Part shown: positions 31,935 through 40,151 of the stretch, one piece after another
Layout: each line of letters opens with the position of its first letter
How positions within the stretch are numbered: position 1 is the first letter of the stretch
Origin: UMGS1696 sp964457685
Lineage (GTDB): Bacteria; Bacillota; Clostridia; Oscillospirales; CAG-272
Direction: 5' to 3'
DNA length: 42,077 bases
Assembly: GCA_964457685.1 (NCBI GenBank)
Contig: CAYWFS010000012.1
Location: forward strand, 1 to 42,077
Notes under the pieces: generated by a model
Seen by the model: only the letters and a program-made list of their open reading frames with translations
Database searches by the model: none
What the model was told of the DNA's origin: nothing
Made by a program: the position numbers and the translations under genes

Positions 31935-32041
31935 TGGCATAAAGGTCCTTTTTTATTTCAAACATAACTTTGTGGCAGAAAGGTTCTTTTTTGCTTTAAA
32001 AATAACTTTGTGGCATAAAAGTCCTTTTTTGTTGCAAAAAT
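31935..32041 (+). repeat. Three tandem 38-bp repeats upstream of the ABC importer promoter
   Basis: Units begin at 31935, 31973 and 32011 (the last about 31 bases long). Each starts TGGCAxAAA and continues through GGTCCTTTTTT-like and ATAACTTTG segments. The period is not a multiple of three and no frame is open, so this is not coding. The array ends 12 bases before the -35 box, where an activator would bind. A dyad AGAGT-GTAT-ACTCT (31920-31933) lies just upstream. Confidence 0.8.
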
Positions 32042-32052
32042 CGCCCATATCC

Positions 32053-32081
32053 TTGAATAGAGCGGAATAATCTGATATAAT
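32053..32081 (+). promoter_or_regulatory. Promoter of the sugar ABC importer operon
   Basis: TTGAAT (32053-32058), a 17-base spacer and TATAAT (32076-32081), immediately downstream of the tandem repeats. Confidence 0.75.
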
Positions 32082-32104
32082 AACTTATGTTTACTACAAC
32101 ATTA

Positions 32105-32134
32105 AAGGAGTTACCCGATAGCATTATTCGGGAG
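32105..32134 (+). promoter_or_regulatory. Ribosome site separated from its start codon by a hairpin
   Basis: A strong AAGGAG (32105-32110) is 29 bases before the ATG at 32140, too far to work directly. The hairpin CCCGA/TCGGG (32114-32118 with 32128-32132) would shorten the effective spacing to about ten bases. A weaker GGGAG (32130-32134) lies partly inside the stem. Confidence 0.4.
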
Positions 32135-32139
32135 ACGAC

Positions 32140-33240
32140 ATGAAAATCACTTTAAAGGAACTAACAAAGAAATTCCCAAGCCGTGACAAAAAATCAAACA
32201 AAGAGGTCACTGCCGTAAACAATTTCGATATTGAACTTCCCGACGGAAAGCTCATCGGTCTTCTCGGTCCCTCGGGTTGCGGAAAAAGTACCGTTCTCAG
32301 CCTTATCTGCGGTCTGCAAAAGCCTACGTCAGGTAAGATATTCTTCGGTGAAGACGATGTAACCTCTCTCCCTCCGGAACACAGAGGAGTCGGTCTCGTA
32401 TTCCAGAACTATGCACTGTATCCGCACCTTACGGTACTCGAAAACATCATCTTCCCTCTCCAAAATCTGAGGGGAAAGGACAAGCTCTCAAAGGAGGAGA
32501 TGATAGAAAAAGCAAATAAAGTCGCCGCTCTCGTTCAGATAGACTCCCTCATGCAGAGAAAGCCGGGTGAGTTGTCGGGCGGTCAGCAGCAGAGAGTCGC
32601 AATTGCTAGAGCTCTTGTAAAAATGCCCCGTGTGCTTTTACTTGATGAGCCGCTCTCAAACCTTGATGCAAGACTACGACTCCAGACAAGAGAAGAAATA
32701 CGCCGAATCCAAAAGGAAACGGGAATCACCACCGTATTCGTAACCCACGACCAGGAAGAAGCCATGAGCATATGCGACACAATGGTTGTAATGCGTGAGG
32801 GTGTTATTCAGCAGGTGGGAAAACCGCAGGATATATACGATGACCCCGCAAATCTCTTTGTCGCAAAATTCCTCGGAACTCCCCCCATAGGAGTATACAA
32901 AGGTCACTCGGAGGGCGGTCATCTCTATATCGGAAAAGACTGTGTACTTGACACCGATCTTCCCGACGGAGAAAAGCTCATCGGAATCCGTCCCGAGGGT
33001 TATATTCCCGACGCAAACGGCAGACTTCACTCAAAGCTTATCGGAATTGAGGTAATGGGTCGTGACACGGGAATAATTTCCGCAAACGACAGCCTTGAGA
33101 CACCAACTGTACGCTCGATAATCAGCTCCGACACGTCAGTTGATACTTCAAGCGGAGAGATAAGCTTCTCACTCAGACCGAACAAGGTTCTTGTATTCGA
33201 CAAAAATTCGGGCGAAAGGGTACGCTTCACGCTGAAATAA
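32140..33240 (+). CDS. Sugar ABC importer ATP-binding protein (MsmK/UgpC/MalK type)
   Basis: The 366-residue ATPase shows Walker A GPSGCGKST near residue 43, the Q-loop VFQNYALYPHL near 90, signature LSGGQQQRVAIARAL near 145, Walker B VLLLDEPLSNLDARLR near 167 and the switch His in VTHDQEEAM near 201. The last 120 residues form an OB-type regulatory (TOBE) domain. It powers the two permeases that follow, with the stop only four bases before the first permease. In many Firmicutes one shared MsmK serves several importers; here the ATPase is inside the operon. It could also energise permeases fed by the two orphan solute-binding proteins. Confidence 0.93.
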   Translation: MKITLKELTKKFPSRDKKSNKEVTAVNNFDIELPDGKLIGLLGPSGCGKSTVLSLICGLQKPTSGKIFFGEDDVTSLPPEHRGVGLVFQNYALYPHLTVLENIIFPLQNLRGKDKLSKEEMIEKANKVAALVQIDSLMQRKPGELSGGQQQRVAIARALVKMPRVLLLDEPLSNLDARLRLQTREEIRRIQKETGITTVFVTHDQEEAMSICDTMVVMREGVIQQVGKPQDIYDDPANLFVAKFLGTPPIGVYKGHSEGGHLYIGKDCVLDTDLPDGEKLIGIRPEGYIPDANGRLHSKLIGIEVMGRDTGIISANDSLETPTVRSIISSDTSVDTSSGEISFSLRPNKVLVFDKNSGERVRFTLK

Positions 33241-33244
33241 CATC

Positions 33245-34135
33245 ATGGAAAACAATAATAAAAAAGCCTGGCTGTATCTTCTCCCTGCGATACTGTTCCT
33301 CGGAGTTTTCATGGTATATCCCCTCGTTGACGTGTTCGTGTACTCGTTCGAGGAGGGCTACAATTCAGCCTCGCAAACCTACTACGGAGTAGGCACATAC
33401 AACTACTCTTACGTTTTAAGAGACCCCTACTTCATCTCCGCACTGAAAAACACGTTTATTCTGGTTATAATCACGGTTCCGCTGTCCACACTCATAGCTC
33501 TGCTTATTTCCGCCGGACTTTCTTCGATAAAACCGCTTCGTAACCTGTTCCAGACCGTGTATTTTCTCCCCTATGTCACAAACACGCTTGCCGTCGGTCT
33601 TGTATTCATGATACTTTTCAAAAAGACTGCCTACAGTGACGGACTTGTGAATCTGCTTATAAACTTCTTCGGCGGCTCCTCCGTTGACTTCATTGACGGT
33701 CCGTACTGGGCGAAGATGTTCGTGCTTTGCTTCTACACGATATGGATTGTAATGCCGTTTAAGATACTCATTCTCACAAGTGCCCTCGCATCCGTCAAGC
33801 AGGACTACTACAATGCCGCAAGAATAGACGGAACCCCGAGATGGAGAATATTTACAAAAATAACTCTGCCGATGATTTCCCCCATGATATTCTATCTCGT
33901 AATAACGGGCTTCATCGGTGCGTTCAAGGCATACAGTGACGCAGTTGCTCTTTTCGGAACAGACTTAAACGCAGCCGGAATGAACACCATCGTCGGATAT
34001 GTCTACGATATGCTCTACGGTGACAGCGGCGGCTTCCCGTCATACGCATCCTCTGCCGCAATTATACTTTTCGCAATAGTTCTTACGATAACGTGCATAA
34101 ACCTCCTTGTGAGCCGCAAGCACGTCCGTTATTGA
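33245..34135 (+). CDS. Carbohydrate ABC permease, MalF/UgpA type
   Basis: This 296-residue membrane protein has six predicted helices and starts KAWLYLLPAILFLGVFMVYP, typical of LacF/UgpA permeases. The EAA loop that contacts the ATPase lies near residue 192 (YYNAARIDGTPRWRIFTKI). It forms the heterodimeric channel with the next gene. The start codon lies four bases after the ATPase stop, so translation is coupled. Nothing unusual was seen in its length. Confidence 0.93.
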   Translation: MENNNKKAWLYLLPAILFLGVFMVYPLVDVFVYSFEEGYNSASQTYYGVGTYNYSYVLRDPYFISALKNTFILVIITVPLSTLIALLISAGLSSIKPLRNLFQTVYFLPYVTNTLAVGLVFMILFKKTAYSDGLVNLLINFFGGSSVDFIDGPYWAKMFVLCFYTIWIVMPFKILILTSALASVKQDYYNAARIDGTPRWRIFTKITLPMISPMIFYLVITGFIGAFKAYSDAVALFGTDLNAAGMNTIVGYVYDMLYGDSGGFPSYASSAAIILFAIVLTITCINLLVSRKHVRY

Positions 34136-34147
34136 GGAGGCTCATTT

Positions 34148-35023
34148 ATGGAAAACAAAATCGACTACGCAAAGACAGAAAAAAGAGCCGCCGCAAAAAA
34201 GACAGCACTGAACGTATTCGTCTATATCATGCTCGGCATATGGGCGATAATGGTTCTGTTTCCTTTCTACTGGATGGTGCTTACCTCTTTGAAAGGCTAC
34301 GGTTCCTACAACTCCGAGTATATCCCGAAGTTCTTCACGCTATCCCCCACCCTTGAAAACTATGCACAGGCATTCTCCGCAGTTCCCCTTGCAAGATATT
34401 TCGTAAACACTATCGTCTTCACACTCGCAACGACCGCACTTATGCTTATTATAGCTATTCCTGCCGCCTTTGCGTTTGCCAGACTTAATTTCAAGGGAAA
34501 AAATCTTGTTTTCACACTGTTTCTTTCACTAATGATGATACCGAATGAGCTTGTCGTTATCACAAACTATGCAACGATAACAAACCTCGACCTCAGAAAC
34601 ACCTTCACCGGTCTTATTCTTCCGTCCGTCATGTCGGTATTCTATATCTACCTGCTGAAAGAAAATTTCGCACAGATTCCCGATGAGCTTTACTATGCCG
34701 CAAAGGTTGACGGAACAAGCGATTTCCGTTATCTCATGCGTGTAATGCTCCCGATATGCAAGCCGACTGTCGTTACGGTCACTATCCTTAAAATAATCGA
34801 ATGCTGGAACTCCTACGTTTGGCCGCGACTCGTGACCGATGACAAAAGCTACTACCTTGTATCAAACGGTATACAGGAAATAAGAGAAAACGGCTTCGGT
34901 CGAGAAAATATTCCGGCTATGATGGCGGCAGTTGTAGTTATTTCGGTTCCGCTTATCGTGCTGTTCCTTATCTTCCGCAAAAAGATAATGGCAGGAGTTG
35001 CAAGAGGAGGTACAAAGGGATGA
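34148..35023 (+). CDS. Carbohydrate ABC permease, MalG/UgpE type
   Basis: The 291-residue partner permease carries a cytosolic N terminus, then LGIWAIMVLFPFYWMVLTSLK, the typical first helix and PFYWM motif of this family, and an EAA loop near residue 195 (YYAAKVDGTSDFRYLMRVM). Ribosome site GAGG precedes the ATG by eight bases. Its last codons overlap the start of the solute-binding gene (ATGA), keeping the subunits in one transcript and in fixed ratio. Confidence 0.93.
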   Translation: MENKIDYAKTEKRAAAKKTALNVFVYIMLGIWAIMVLFPFYWMVLTSLKGYGSYNSEYIPKFFTLSPTLENYAQAFSAVPLARYFVNTIVFTLATTALMLIIAIPAAFAFARLNFKGKNLVFTLFLSLMMIPNELVVITNYATITNLDLRNTFTGLILPSVMSVFYIYLLKENFAQIPDELYYAAKVDGTSDFRYLMRVMLPICKPTVVTVTILKIIECWNSYVWPRLVTDDKSYYLVSNGIQEIRENGFGRENIPAMMAAVVVISVPLIVLFLIFRKKIMAGVARGGTKG

Positions 35024-36612
35024 AAAAGCTTTCACTCACACTTGCTTTTATTCTAACCGCACTTTCGCTTACCTCATGTCACGGAAGCCGTGGAGCAAGT
35101 GAATTTGTTCTTCCCGAAAGCTTTGACGAAAGCAAAAATTATGAGATAACCTTTTGGGCAAAGAACGACACAAACAAAACTCAGACAGACATTTACGAAA
35201 AGGCTATAGAGGATTTTGAAGCTCTTTACCCCAATGTAACTGTTAATCTCCGTCTTTACACCGACTACGGCAAGATTTACAATGACGTTATCACGAACAT
35301 TTCCACGGGAACAACTCCGAACGTCTGCATAACATACCCCGACCACATAGCAACCTATCTGACGGGTGACAATGTTGTTGTTCCGCTTGATGAGCTGATG
35401 ACGGATGAAAAATACGGTCTCGGCGGAAGTGAAGTCAAGTTCGATTCTCCGACCGTGGATGAAGTGATACCGAAATTTCTCGACGAGGGAAAGATTGACG
35501 GCGTACAGTATGCCCTGCCCTTCATGAGATCGAGTGAAGCCTGCTATGTAAACAAAACCTACGTTGAAAAGCTCGGCTACACTCTCCCCGAAACCCTCAC
35601 ATGGGACTTTGTCTGGGAGGTATCGGAAGCGGCGGCACAAAAGGACGAGAACGGTATATATTACGTCAACGGTCAGAACGTCATGATACCGTTCATATAT
35701 AAGTCAACCGACAACATGATGATACAGTCGCTCTATCAAAAGGGTGCGGATTACTCAAACGAAAACGGAGACATTCTTCTGTTCAACGAAACGACCGAGG
35801 AAATACTCATGGATGTTCGTACTCATGCGGAAAGCGGTGCATTCTCAACCTTTAAAATATCAAGCTATCCCGCAAACTTCCTGAATGCAGGTCAGTGCGT
35901 ATTTGCGATAGACTCGACCGCCGGTGCAACTTGGATGGGTACGGACGCTCCGCTTTCCGATATAAGCGAAGAAAATCTTGTCGAATTTGAAACGGTTGTA
36001 ATGACAATTCCCCAGTACGACCCCGACAATCCGCAAATGATTTCACAGGGACCGTCCGTTTGCGTATTCAACAAGCCCGATTCCGATGAAGTTCTTGCAT
36101 CATGGCTCTTTACTCAGTTCCTGCTTACAAACGATGTTCAGAATGCGTATGCAAAGACCGAGGGATATATTCCCGTCACCTCAAAGGCTCAGGAGTCGGA
36201 GGAATACATCGACTATCTTTCAAGAAGCGGTGAAGACACGGCCGAACATTACTATGTCAAGCTCGATGCCTCAAAGCTTCTTCTCGACAACATTGACAAC
36301 ACCTTTGTCACCCCCGTTTGGAACGGCTCCGCATCTCTCAGAACTGCGGCAGGTGAGCTTATCGAAAGTGTTGTAAAATCAGTCAGACGACACGAAACCA
36401 TTGACGACGAGTACATGGAGAAGCTGAAAAACAACGTAACCTCTCTCTACCGTCTCGACAGTCACTCCTCAAGTGCATGCGGAAAGGCAGAACTTGGTTC
36501 ACTTCCGACCGAATCTGTCGTGCTTATCATATCTCTTTCGGCGGCATGGGTACTCATTATAGCTTACATCGTTCACGGCAAGATAAAAGAACGAAGAAAA
36601 ACCGATTCTTAA
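35020..36612 (+). CDS. Sugar-binding lipoprotein of the ABC importer, with an extra C-terminal membrane helix
   Basis: The 530-residue protein starts with a lipoprotein signal peptide ending LTSC near residue 20 and has a UgpB/MalE-like binding domain: YEITFWAKNDTNKTQTDIYE near residue 42, ALYPNVTVNLRLYTDYGKI near 68 and ITYPDH near 104. Solutes bound here pass to the permeases upstream. Unusually, a hydrophobic segment (SVVLIISLSAAWVLIIAYIV near residue 498) followed by a basic tail closes the protein, so it may be fixed to the membrane at both ends. Glycerol-3-phosphate or oligosaccharides are possible ligands; the ligand cannot be read from the sequence. Confidence 0.88.
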   Translation: MKKLSLTLAFILTALSLTSCHGSRGASEFVLPESFDESKNYEITFWAKNDTNKTQTDIYEKAIEDFEALYPNVTVNLRLYTDYGKIYNDVITNISTGTTPNVCITYPDHIATYLTGDNVVVPLDELMTDEKYGLGGSEVKFDSPTVDEVIPKFLDEGKIDGVQYALPFMRSSEACYVNKTYVEKLGYTLPETLTWDFVWEVSEAAAQKDENGIYYVNGQNVMIPFIYKSTDNMMIQSLYQKGADYSNENGDILLFNETTEEILMDVRTHAESGAFSTFKISSYPANFLNAGQCVFAIDSTAGATWMGTDAPLSDISEENLVEFETVVMTIPQYDPDNPQMISQGPSVCVFNKPDSDEVLASWLFTQFLLTNDVQNAYAKTEGYIPVTSKAQESEEYIDYLSRSGEDTAEHYYVKLDASKLLLDNIDNTFVTPVWNGSASLRTAAGELIESVVKSVRRHETIDDEYMEKLKNNVTSLYRLDSHSSSACGKAELGSLPTESVVLIISLSAAWVLIIAYIVHGKIKERRKTDS

Positions 36613-36632
36613 CCAAAAAAGTCGCATAACCC

Positions 36633-36660
36633 TTGACTTATTTGAAATTTGATGTATAAT
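36633..36660 (+). promoter_or_regulatory. Promoter of the two-domain lipoprotein gene
   Basis: TTGACT (36633-36638), a 16-base spacer and TATAAT (36655-36660). No terminator hairpin was found between the importer operon and this promoter. Confidence 0.7.
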
Positions 36661-36709
36661 ATTCAAGGAAGAATTTTGGCAATATTTTATTAATAAAGGA
36701 GACACTGAA

Positions 36710-37474
36710 ATGAAAAAGTTCCTTTCCATACTTCTCGCACTTACCACTCTCTTTGCTTTCTCCGCTTGCTCTTCAAATGATACAAACGGTGACGCAAACA
36801 ACGAAAACTCCGTGGTTGAAGCTGATGTAAAGGGCGAAGGTGTTATGACCTATGCCGAATACATCGCCGCTGACGTTGACACAGAAGTTACCATCGAGGC
36901 TTATGTTCAGGCAAAGCAGTCCTGGTGGGAAGACAAAGCTACCGTATACGCTCAGGACAAGGACGGCGCATACTTCCTCTACGACATGGCTTGCTCCGAA
37001 GAAGACTACGCTAAGCTCACACAGGGTACAAAGATTAAGGTAACAGGCTACAAGGGCGAATGGTCCGGTGAAGTTGAAATCATGGACGCTACATTCGTTA
37101 TCGAAGAAGGTAACTATGTTGCATCCGCTCTCGACGTTACTTCCCTCCTCGGCACAGACGAACTTATCGCTCACCAGAACGAATTCGTATCCTTCAAGGG
37201 TATGACAGTTGAAGCTATCTCCGAGGACAGCGAAGAAGCATTCCTCTACAACTGGGACGGCTCCGGTCAGGAAGGCAGTGACCTTTACTTCAACGTATCC
37301 CTCAACGGAAACACATACCAGTTCACAGTTGAATCTTACCTCTGCGACGCTACAACAGAAGTTTACTCCGCAGTTAAGAACCTCAAGGTCGGCGATGTTA
37401 TCGACATGGAAGGCTTCCTCTACTGGTACAACGGTGTAAACCCCCACATCACATCCGTTACTGTTGTTGACTGA
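36710..37474 (+). CDS. Abundant-type lipoprotein with two OB-fold-like domains, function unknown
   Basis: The 254-residue protein has a clean lipobox (FSAC at residues 17-20), an acidic Asn-rich linker and two beta-rich halves. Each half begins with a strand pair and contains a Lys/Gly-rich turn: EVTIEAYVQAKQSWWED with KIKVTGYKGEWSGEVEI, and FVSFKGMTVEAISED with VGDVIDMEGFLYWYNG. The pattern V-x-V-x-G-Y/F-x-x-x-W resembles OB-fold lipoproteins. Codons are highly biased, and it has its own promoter, AAGGAG site and terminator, so it is likely abundant on the cell surface. I recognise no named family; no catalytic residues stand out. Confidence 0.7.
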   Translation: MKKFLSILLALTTLFAFSACSSNDTNGDANNENSVVEADVKGEGVMTYAEYIAADVDTEVTIEAYVQAKQSWWEDKATVYAQDKDGAYFLYDMACSEEDYAKLTQGTKIKVTGYKGEWSGEVEIMDATFVIEEGNYVASALDVTSLLGTDELIAHQNEFVSFKGMTVEAISEDSEEAFLYNWDGSGQEGSDLYFNVSLNGNTYQFTVESYLCDATTEVYSAVKNLKVGDVIDMEGFLYWYNGVNPHITSVTVVD

Positions 37475-37490
37475 TTTATTCAGATAAAAC

Positions 37491-37529
37491 AAAAAGTATC
37501 TTGTCTTTACCGGACAGGATACTTTTTTT
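37491..37529. terminator. Bidirectional terminator
   Basis: AAAAAGTATCTTGTC (37491-37505) pairs with the arm ending at 37529 around a short loop, with T or A runs on both sides, between convergent genes. Confidence 0.85.
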
Positions 37530-37533
37530 ATTT

Positions 37534-38079
37534 TCAGTTTTCGTGAAGGTGCTTTATGGGAAGCTTTGAGACGATAGCTACAAGTCTTTCTTTCGGGAGA
37601 AGGTAGCTTACTATAAGTGCAAGTGCAACTCCGACTGCCGTATCGAAAATTCTGTTAAGAGAGTACGGAATATACGATGTCGCAGGCTGATTAAAGAGAA
37701 GAATGCAAAGCATAACTCCACCCGGCTGAACCGCACCCGGCCAATGGAATATAAGACTCATAAGAATAAGGAGAATAACTCCGACAAATACAAGCGGTAT
37801 CATCAGCGAGTGGAAGCCTCCCTCTGGATAAACACAGAGATATAAGCTGAAAAGTCCCATTCCGATAAGTCCGCCGAATATTGTTCCGAAAAGACGGTTG
37901 CCGCCGTTGAGCCATGAGTTTCCGAGGTCACTGCCGGTTCCGAAAACCACTCCGATGCAGGCAAAGGTAGGATTTCTGCCGACGATAAGATAAAGCAGTG
38001 TGCAAAGAGCGGCTGTTATTGCTGTTTTTATTCCTCGTGTACCTATGTGTACCTTTTCATGTTGTATTGCGTTGTTCAT
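37534..38079 (-). CDS. Short aromatic acid exporter (ArAE/FUSC)-like membrane protein
   Basis: The 181-residue protein has about five or six hydrophobic segments and resembles the membrane half of aromatic acid exporter family proteins: GTRGIKTAITAALCTLLYLI, NPTFACIGVVFGTG, NRLFGTIFGGLIGMGLFSLY and a final RIFDTAVGVALALIVSYLLP. In the full-length family a cytosolic domain follows; here the protein ends after the membrane part. Such short forms are common in Firmicutes. AGGAAGGG precedes the ATG and a promoter lies at 38149-38177. Its substrate is not known; aromatic acids from paaK-type metabolism are an obvious but untested possibility. Confidence 0.78.
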   Translation of the reverse strand: MNNAIQHEKVHIGTRGIKTAITAALCTLLYLIVGRNPTFACIGVVFGTGSDLGNSWLNGGNRLFGTIFGGLIGMGLFSLYLCVYPEGGFHSLMIPLVFVGVILLILMSLIFHWPGAVQPGGVMLCILLFNQPATSYIPYSLNRIFDTAVGVALALIVSYLLPKERLVAIVSKLPIKHLHEN

Positions 38080-38148
38080 ACTATTCCCTTCCTGTCACAT
38101 TATCAAATATCGCAAATAAGCGTGAAAAATTAAAAGCAAACATCCACT

Positions 38149-38177
38149 ATTATAGTCTCAAAGCCAAAAATAGTCAA
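38149..38177 (-). promoter_or_regulatory. Promoter of the ArAE-like gene
   Basis: TTGACT (38177-38172), a 17-base spacer and TATAAT (38154-38149) on the minus strand. Confidence 0.7.
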
Positions 38178-38274
38178 GTTTTTTCTTCAAATTGCGACAC
38201 CGTTTTCCGTTTTTCCATGTTATGAACAAAATCGGCGTGCTTTTCCCCTGCTTTTATTATAAGTCTGTTTCAAT

Positions 38275-38316
38275 CAAAAAAAGGCGGTACACGGATTTCT
38301 CAGTCAGTGTATCGCC
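38275..38316 (-). terminator. Terminator of the second orphan solute-binding protein
   Basis: Arms GGCGGTACAC (38283-38292) and GTGTATCGCC (38307-38316), followed by seven or more T on the minus strand. Confidence 0.8.
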
Positions 38317-38340
38317 GATTTCTGTATTATTTTATAAAAT

Positions 38341-39858
38341 TCAATTTTCTCCGACTTTTTCCATTGTCTTTTCTATGGTCTTCGGAATAAGTCTTGACAT
38401 CTTCTGCATAGTTGACGCATATCCCGAAATATCACCGCCGTCTTTGCCCGCAAGTGAGCCTACATTGCTGTATACAGAACCCCAGTTGAACATATATCCG
38501 AGGTCGAATATTCTTGTTGCAAAGATAATGTCGAGCATTTCGGAGGATTCTTCGTCACGGGAGCCTTTACCCTTGAGTGCCTTTTCGTAATATGCGGGTT
38601 TAAGTGTGTCTACCGATTCCGCAGAAAGAGCTTCGATTACCACACCCGTTCTTTCAAGATTGCTGTTGGTCTTGGGAACGATTATACAGTTGGCACAATA
38701 CATATGAACGAAAGAATGGTAGCTCTCCTGTGCTTCATCGTATTTCGGCATAGGAAGAATACCGAAGTCTGTTTCCATCTCACGGAAAAGAGACGCACGG
38801 TTGAGCCAACATATATTGAACAACGCTCTGTCGGACTGGAATGTAACGTCCATACACTGAGTCCAAACATCGGAGTAACCGCTTACACTTTCGGCGTACA
38901 AGGTTACGTCCCAGTCGTTCTGGAGCTTCAGCACCTTTTCGTACATCGCTATGTAATGCTCATCCATGGAGGCATCAACGGGAGTATCGCTGTCATCCTT
39001 TGTTATCATGGTGTAGCCGGAGCCGGAGATAAGTGCAAAGGTGGTAGCGTACTCACTCATTGCACCCCATACGTCATTCTTTTCGTCCATTGTGCCGTCA
39101 CCGTTTGCATCCTGTGCGGCAACCCTTGCATATTCCGTAAGCTTGTCGATAGTCCATGTTCCGTTGTTTACCATTTCGTAAAGGTCGGGCAGTCCGTTTG
39201 CCTCAGCCAGCTTTTTGTTGAAGAATACGGCGGCAGTAGCGTCATCATCCATCGTAAGCATATCCCCCATTACGGAGAATACTTTACCGCCGAGAGACAT
39301 CTGTGAAATGGAGTTTTGGTCGTACCATTCACGGCTGAGATCCATATACGGAACTGTGTTAAGGTCTACGAGATAGCCGTTGTTTATGAATGACGAAACA
39401 ACACCCTCGGGTTTTAAAGCCGCCATGTCATAGTCATCGGAGTTTGAGAGACAGCTCTGTGAAAATTCCTTTCCCTGGTCAAAGTAGTCGCCTACCTCAT
39501 ATTCAAGGAATTTTACATTGAAGCGTTCGCTGACTGCCGCATTTCTTTCATAAACCGCATCGTTGATAGCTTCTCCGTTCATTTCCTCCGCCGTAAGGTC
39601 CTTTGACTGCCAGTGAGTCATACTTTGACCCTTGCCGAGCATACGGAATGTGTAGCCCTCATAGTTTGCGTCGGGCAAATTAGCTTCCGCTTTGCTTTCT
39701 TCCTCGGGTTCAGTCTCGACCTCATCCTCCGAGCTTTCCGCAACGCTTGTTTTGTCTTCCGTACTTGTCTTTGTTTCATCGTCCGTTTTTTCCGAGCAGG
39801 AGACGAAACAGCTTGCACACATCAAAGCACTGAGAATAAACGCAAGTGTTTTTTTCAT
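38341..39858 (-). CDS. Second orphan solute-binding lipoprotein (ABC importer)
   Basis: The 505-residue protein has a lipoprotein signal peptide ending FVSC near residue 21 and an acidic linker of about 40 residues (rich in Glu, Asp, Ser, Thr). Then comes the mature domain, starting LPDANYEGYTFRML. It shares with the protein at 27.7 kb the motif GEAINDAVYERNAAVSERFN near residue 94 and similar late segments (SRDEESSEMLDIIF), so the two are paralogues. No permease or ATPase is adjacent. A GAGGTGA site precedes the ATG. The promoter at 40018-40046 is followed by a leader with its own terminator at 39893-39936, implying regulated read-through. Confidence 0.85.
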   Translation of the reverse strand: MKKTLAFILSALMCASCFVSCSEKTDDETKTSTEDKTSVAESSEDEVETEPEEESKAEANLPDANYEGYTFRMLGKGQSMTHWQSKDLTAEEMNGEAINDAVYERNAAVSERFNVKFLEYEVGDYFDQGKEFSQSCLSNSDDYDMAALKPEGVVSSFINNGYLVDLNTVPYMDLSREWYDQNSISQMSLGGKVFSVMGDMLTMDDDATAAVFFNKKLAEANGLPDLYEMVNNGTWTIDKLTEYARVAAQDANGDGTMDEKNDVWGAMSEYATTFALISGSGYTMITKDDSDTPVDASMDEHYIAMYEKVLKLQNDWDVTLYAESVSGYSDVWTQCMDVTFQSDRALFNICWLNRASLFREMETDFGILPMPKYDEAQESYHSFVHMYCANCIIVPKTNSNLERTGVVIEALSAESVDTLKPAYYEKALKGKGSRDEESSEMLDIIFATRIFDLGYMFNWGSVYSNVGSLAGKDGGDISGYASTMQKMSRLIPKTIEKTMEKVGEN

Positions 39859-39892
39859 TTTTTCACCTCATATAAATTTTGATTAATTTGGT

Positions 39893-39936
39893 TAAGAAAA
39901 AACAAGGCAGAGTAAATTCTAAAATTCAACTCTGCC
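39893..39936 (-). terminator. Terminator in the leader of the second solute-binding protein
   Basis: GGCAGAGT (39906-39913) pairs with ACTCTGCC (39929-39936), with an inner AATT/AATT extension, and TTGTTTTTT follows on the minus strand, about 35 bases before the start codon. The roughly 115-base leader would be released as a short RNA if termination occurs. Confidence 0.6.
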
Positions 39937-40017
39937 CTATATTAAATTCAACATAATTCGCAAAATAAAAGCTGCTTATCATACGAACCTCTGCACATAA
40001 TATGTTTTGTTACAACG

Positions 40018-40046
40018 ATTATAGCATACTCTTTCTGCAATTTCAA
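40018..40046 (-). promoter_or_regulatory. Promoter of the second solute-binding protein gene
   Basis: TTGAAA (40046-40041), a 17-base spacer and TATAAT (40023-40018) on the minus strand. Confidence 0.65.
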
Positions 40047-40105
40047 TAATTTAATCAATTTTATCAAGATTTTTTTGTTGATTTTTTATATTCGGATGAA
40101 AAGGC

Positions 40106-40137
40106 AAAAAAATAAACCCTCACACGTCTGTATGAGA
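40106..40137 (-). terminator. Terminator of the tRNA-Cys gene
   Basis: CTCATAC/GTGTGAG stem with a four-base AGAC loop, followed by a T-rich run on the minus strand. Confidence 0.7.
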
Positions 40138-40151
40138 GCTTACCGTTTACA

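Noticed and set aside
31935..32041. CRISPR-like array
   Set aside because: Units are adjacent with no unique spacers, are AT-rich and degenerate, and no cas genes are near.
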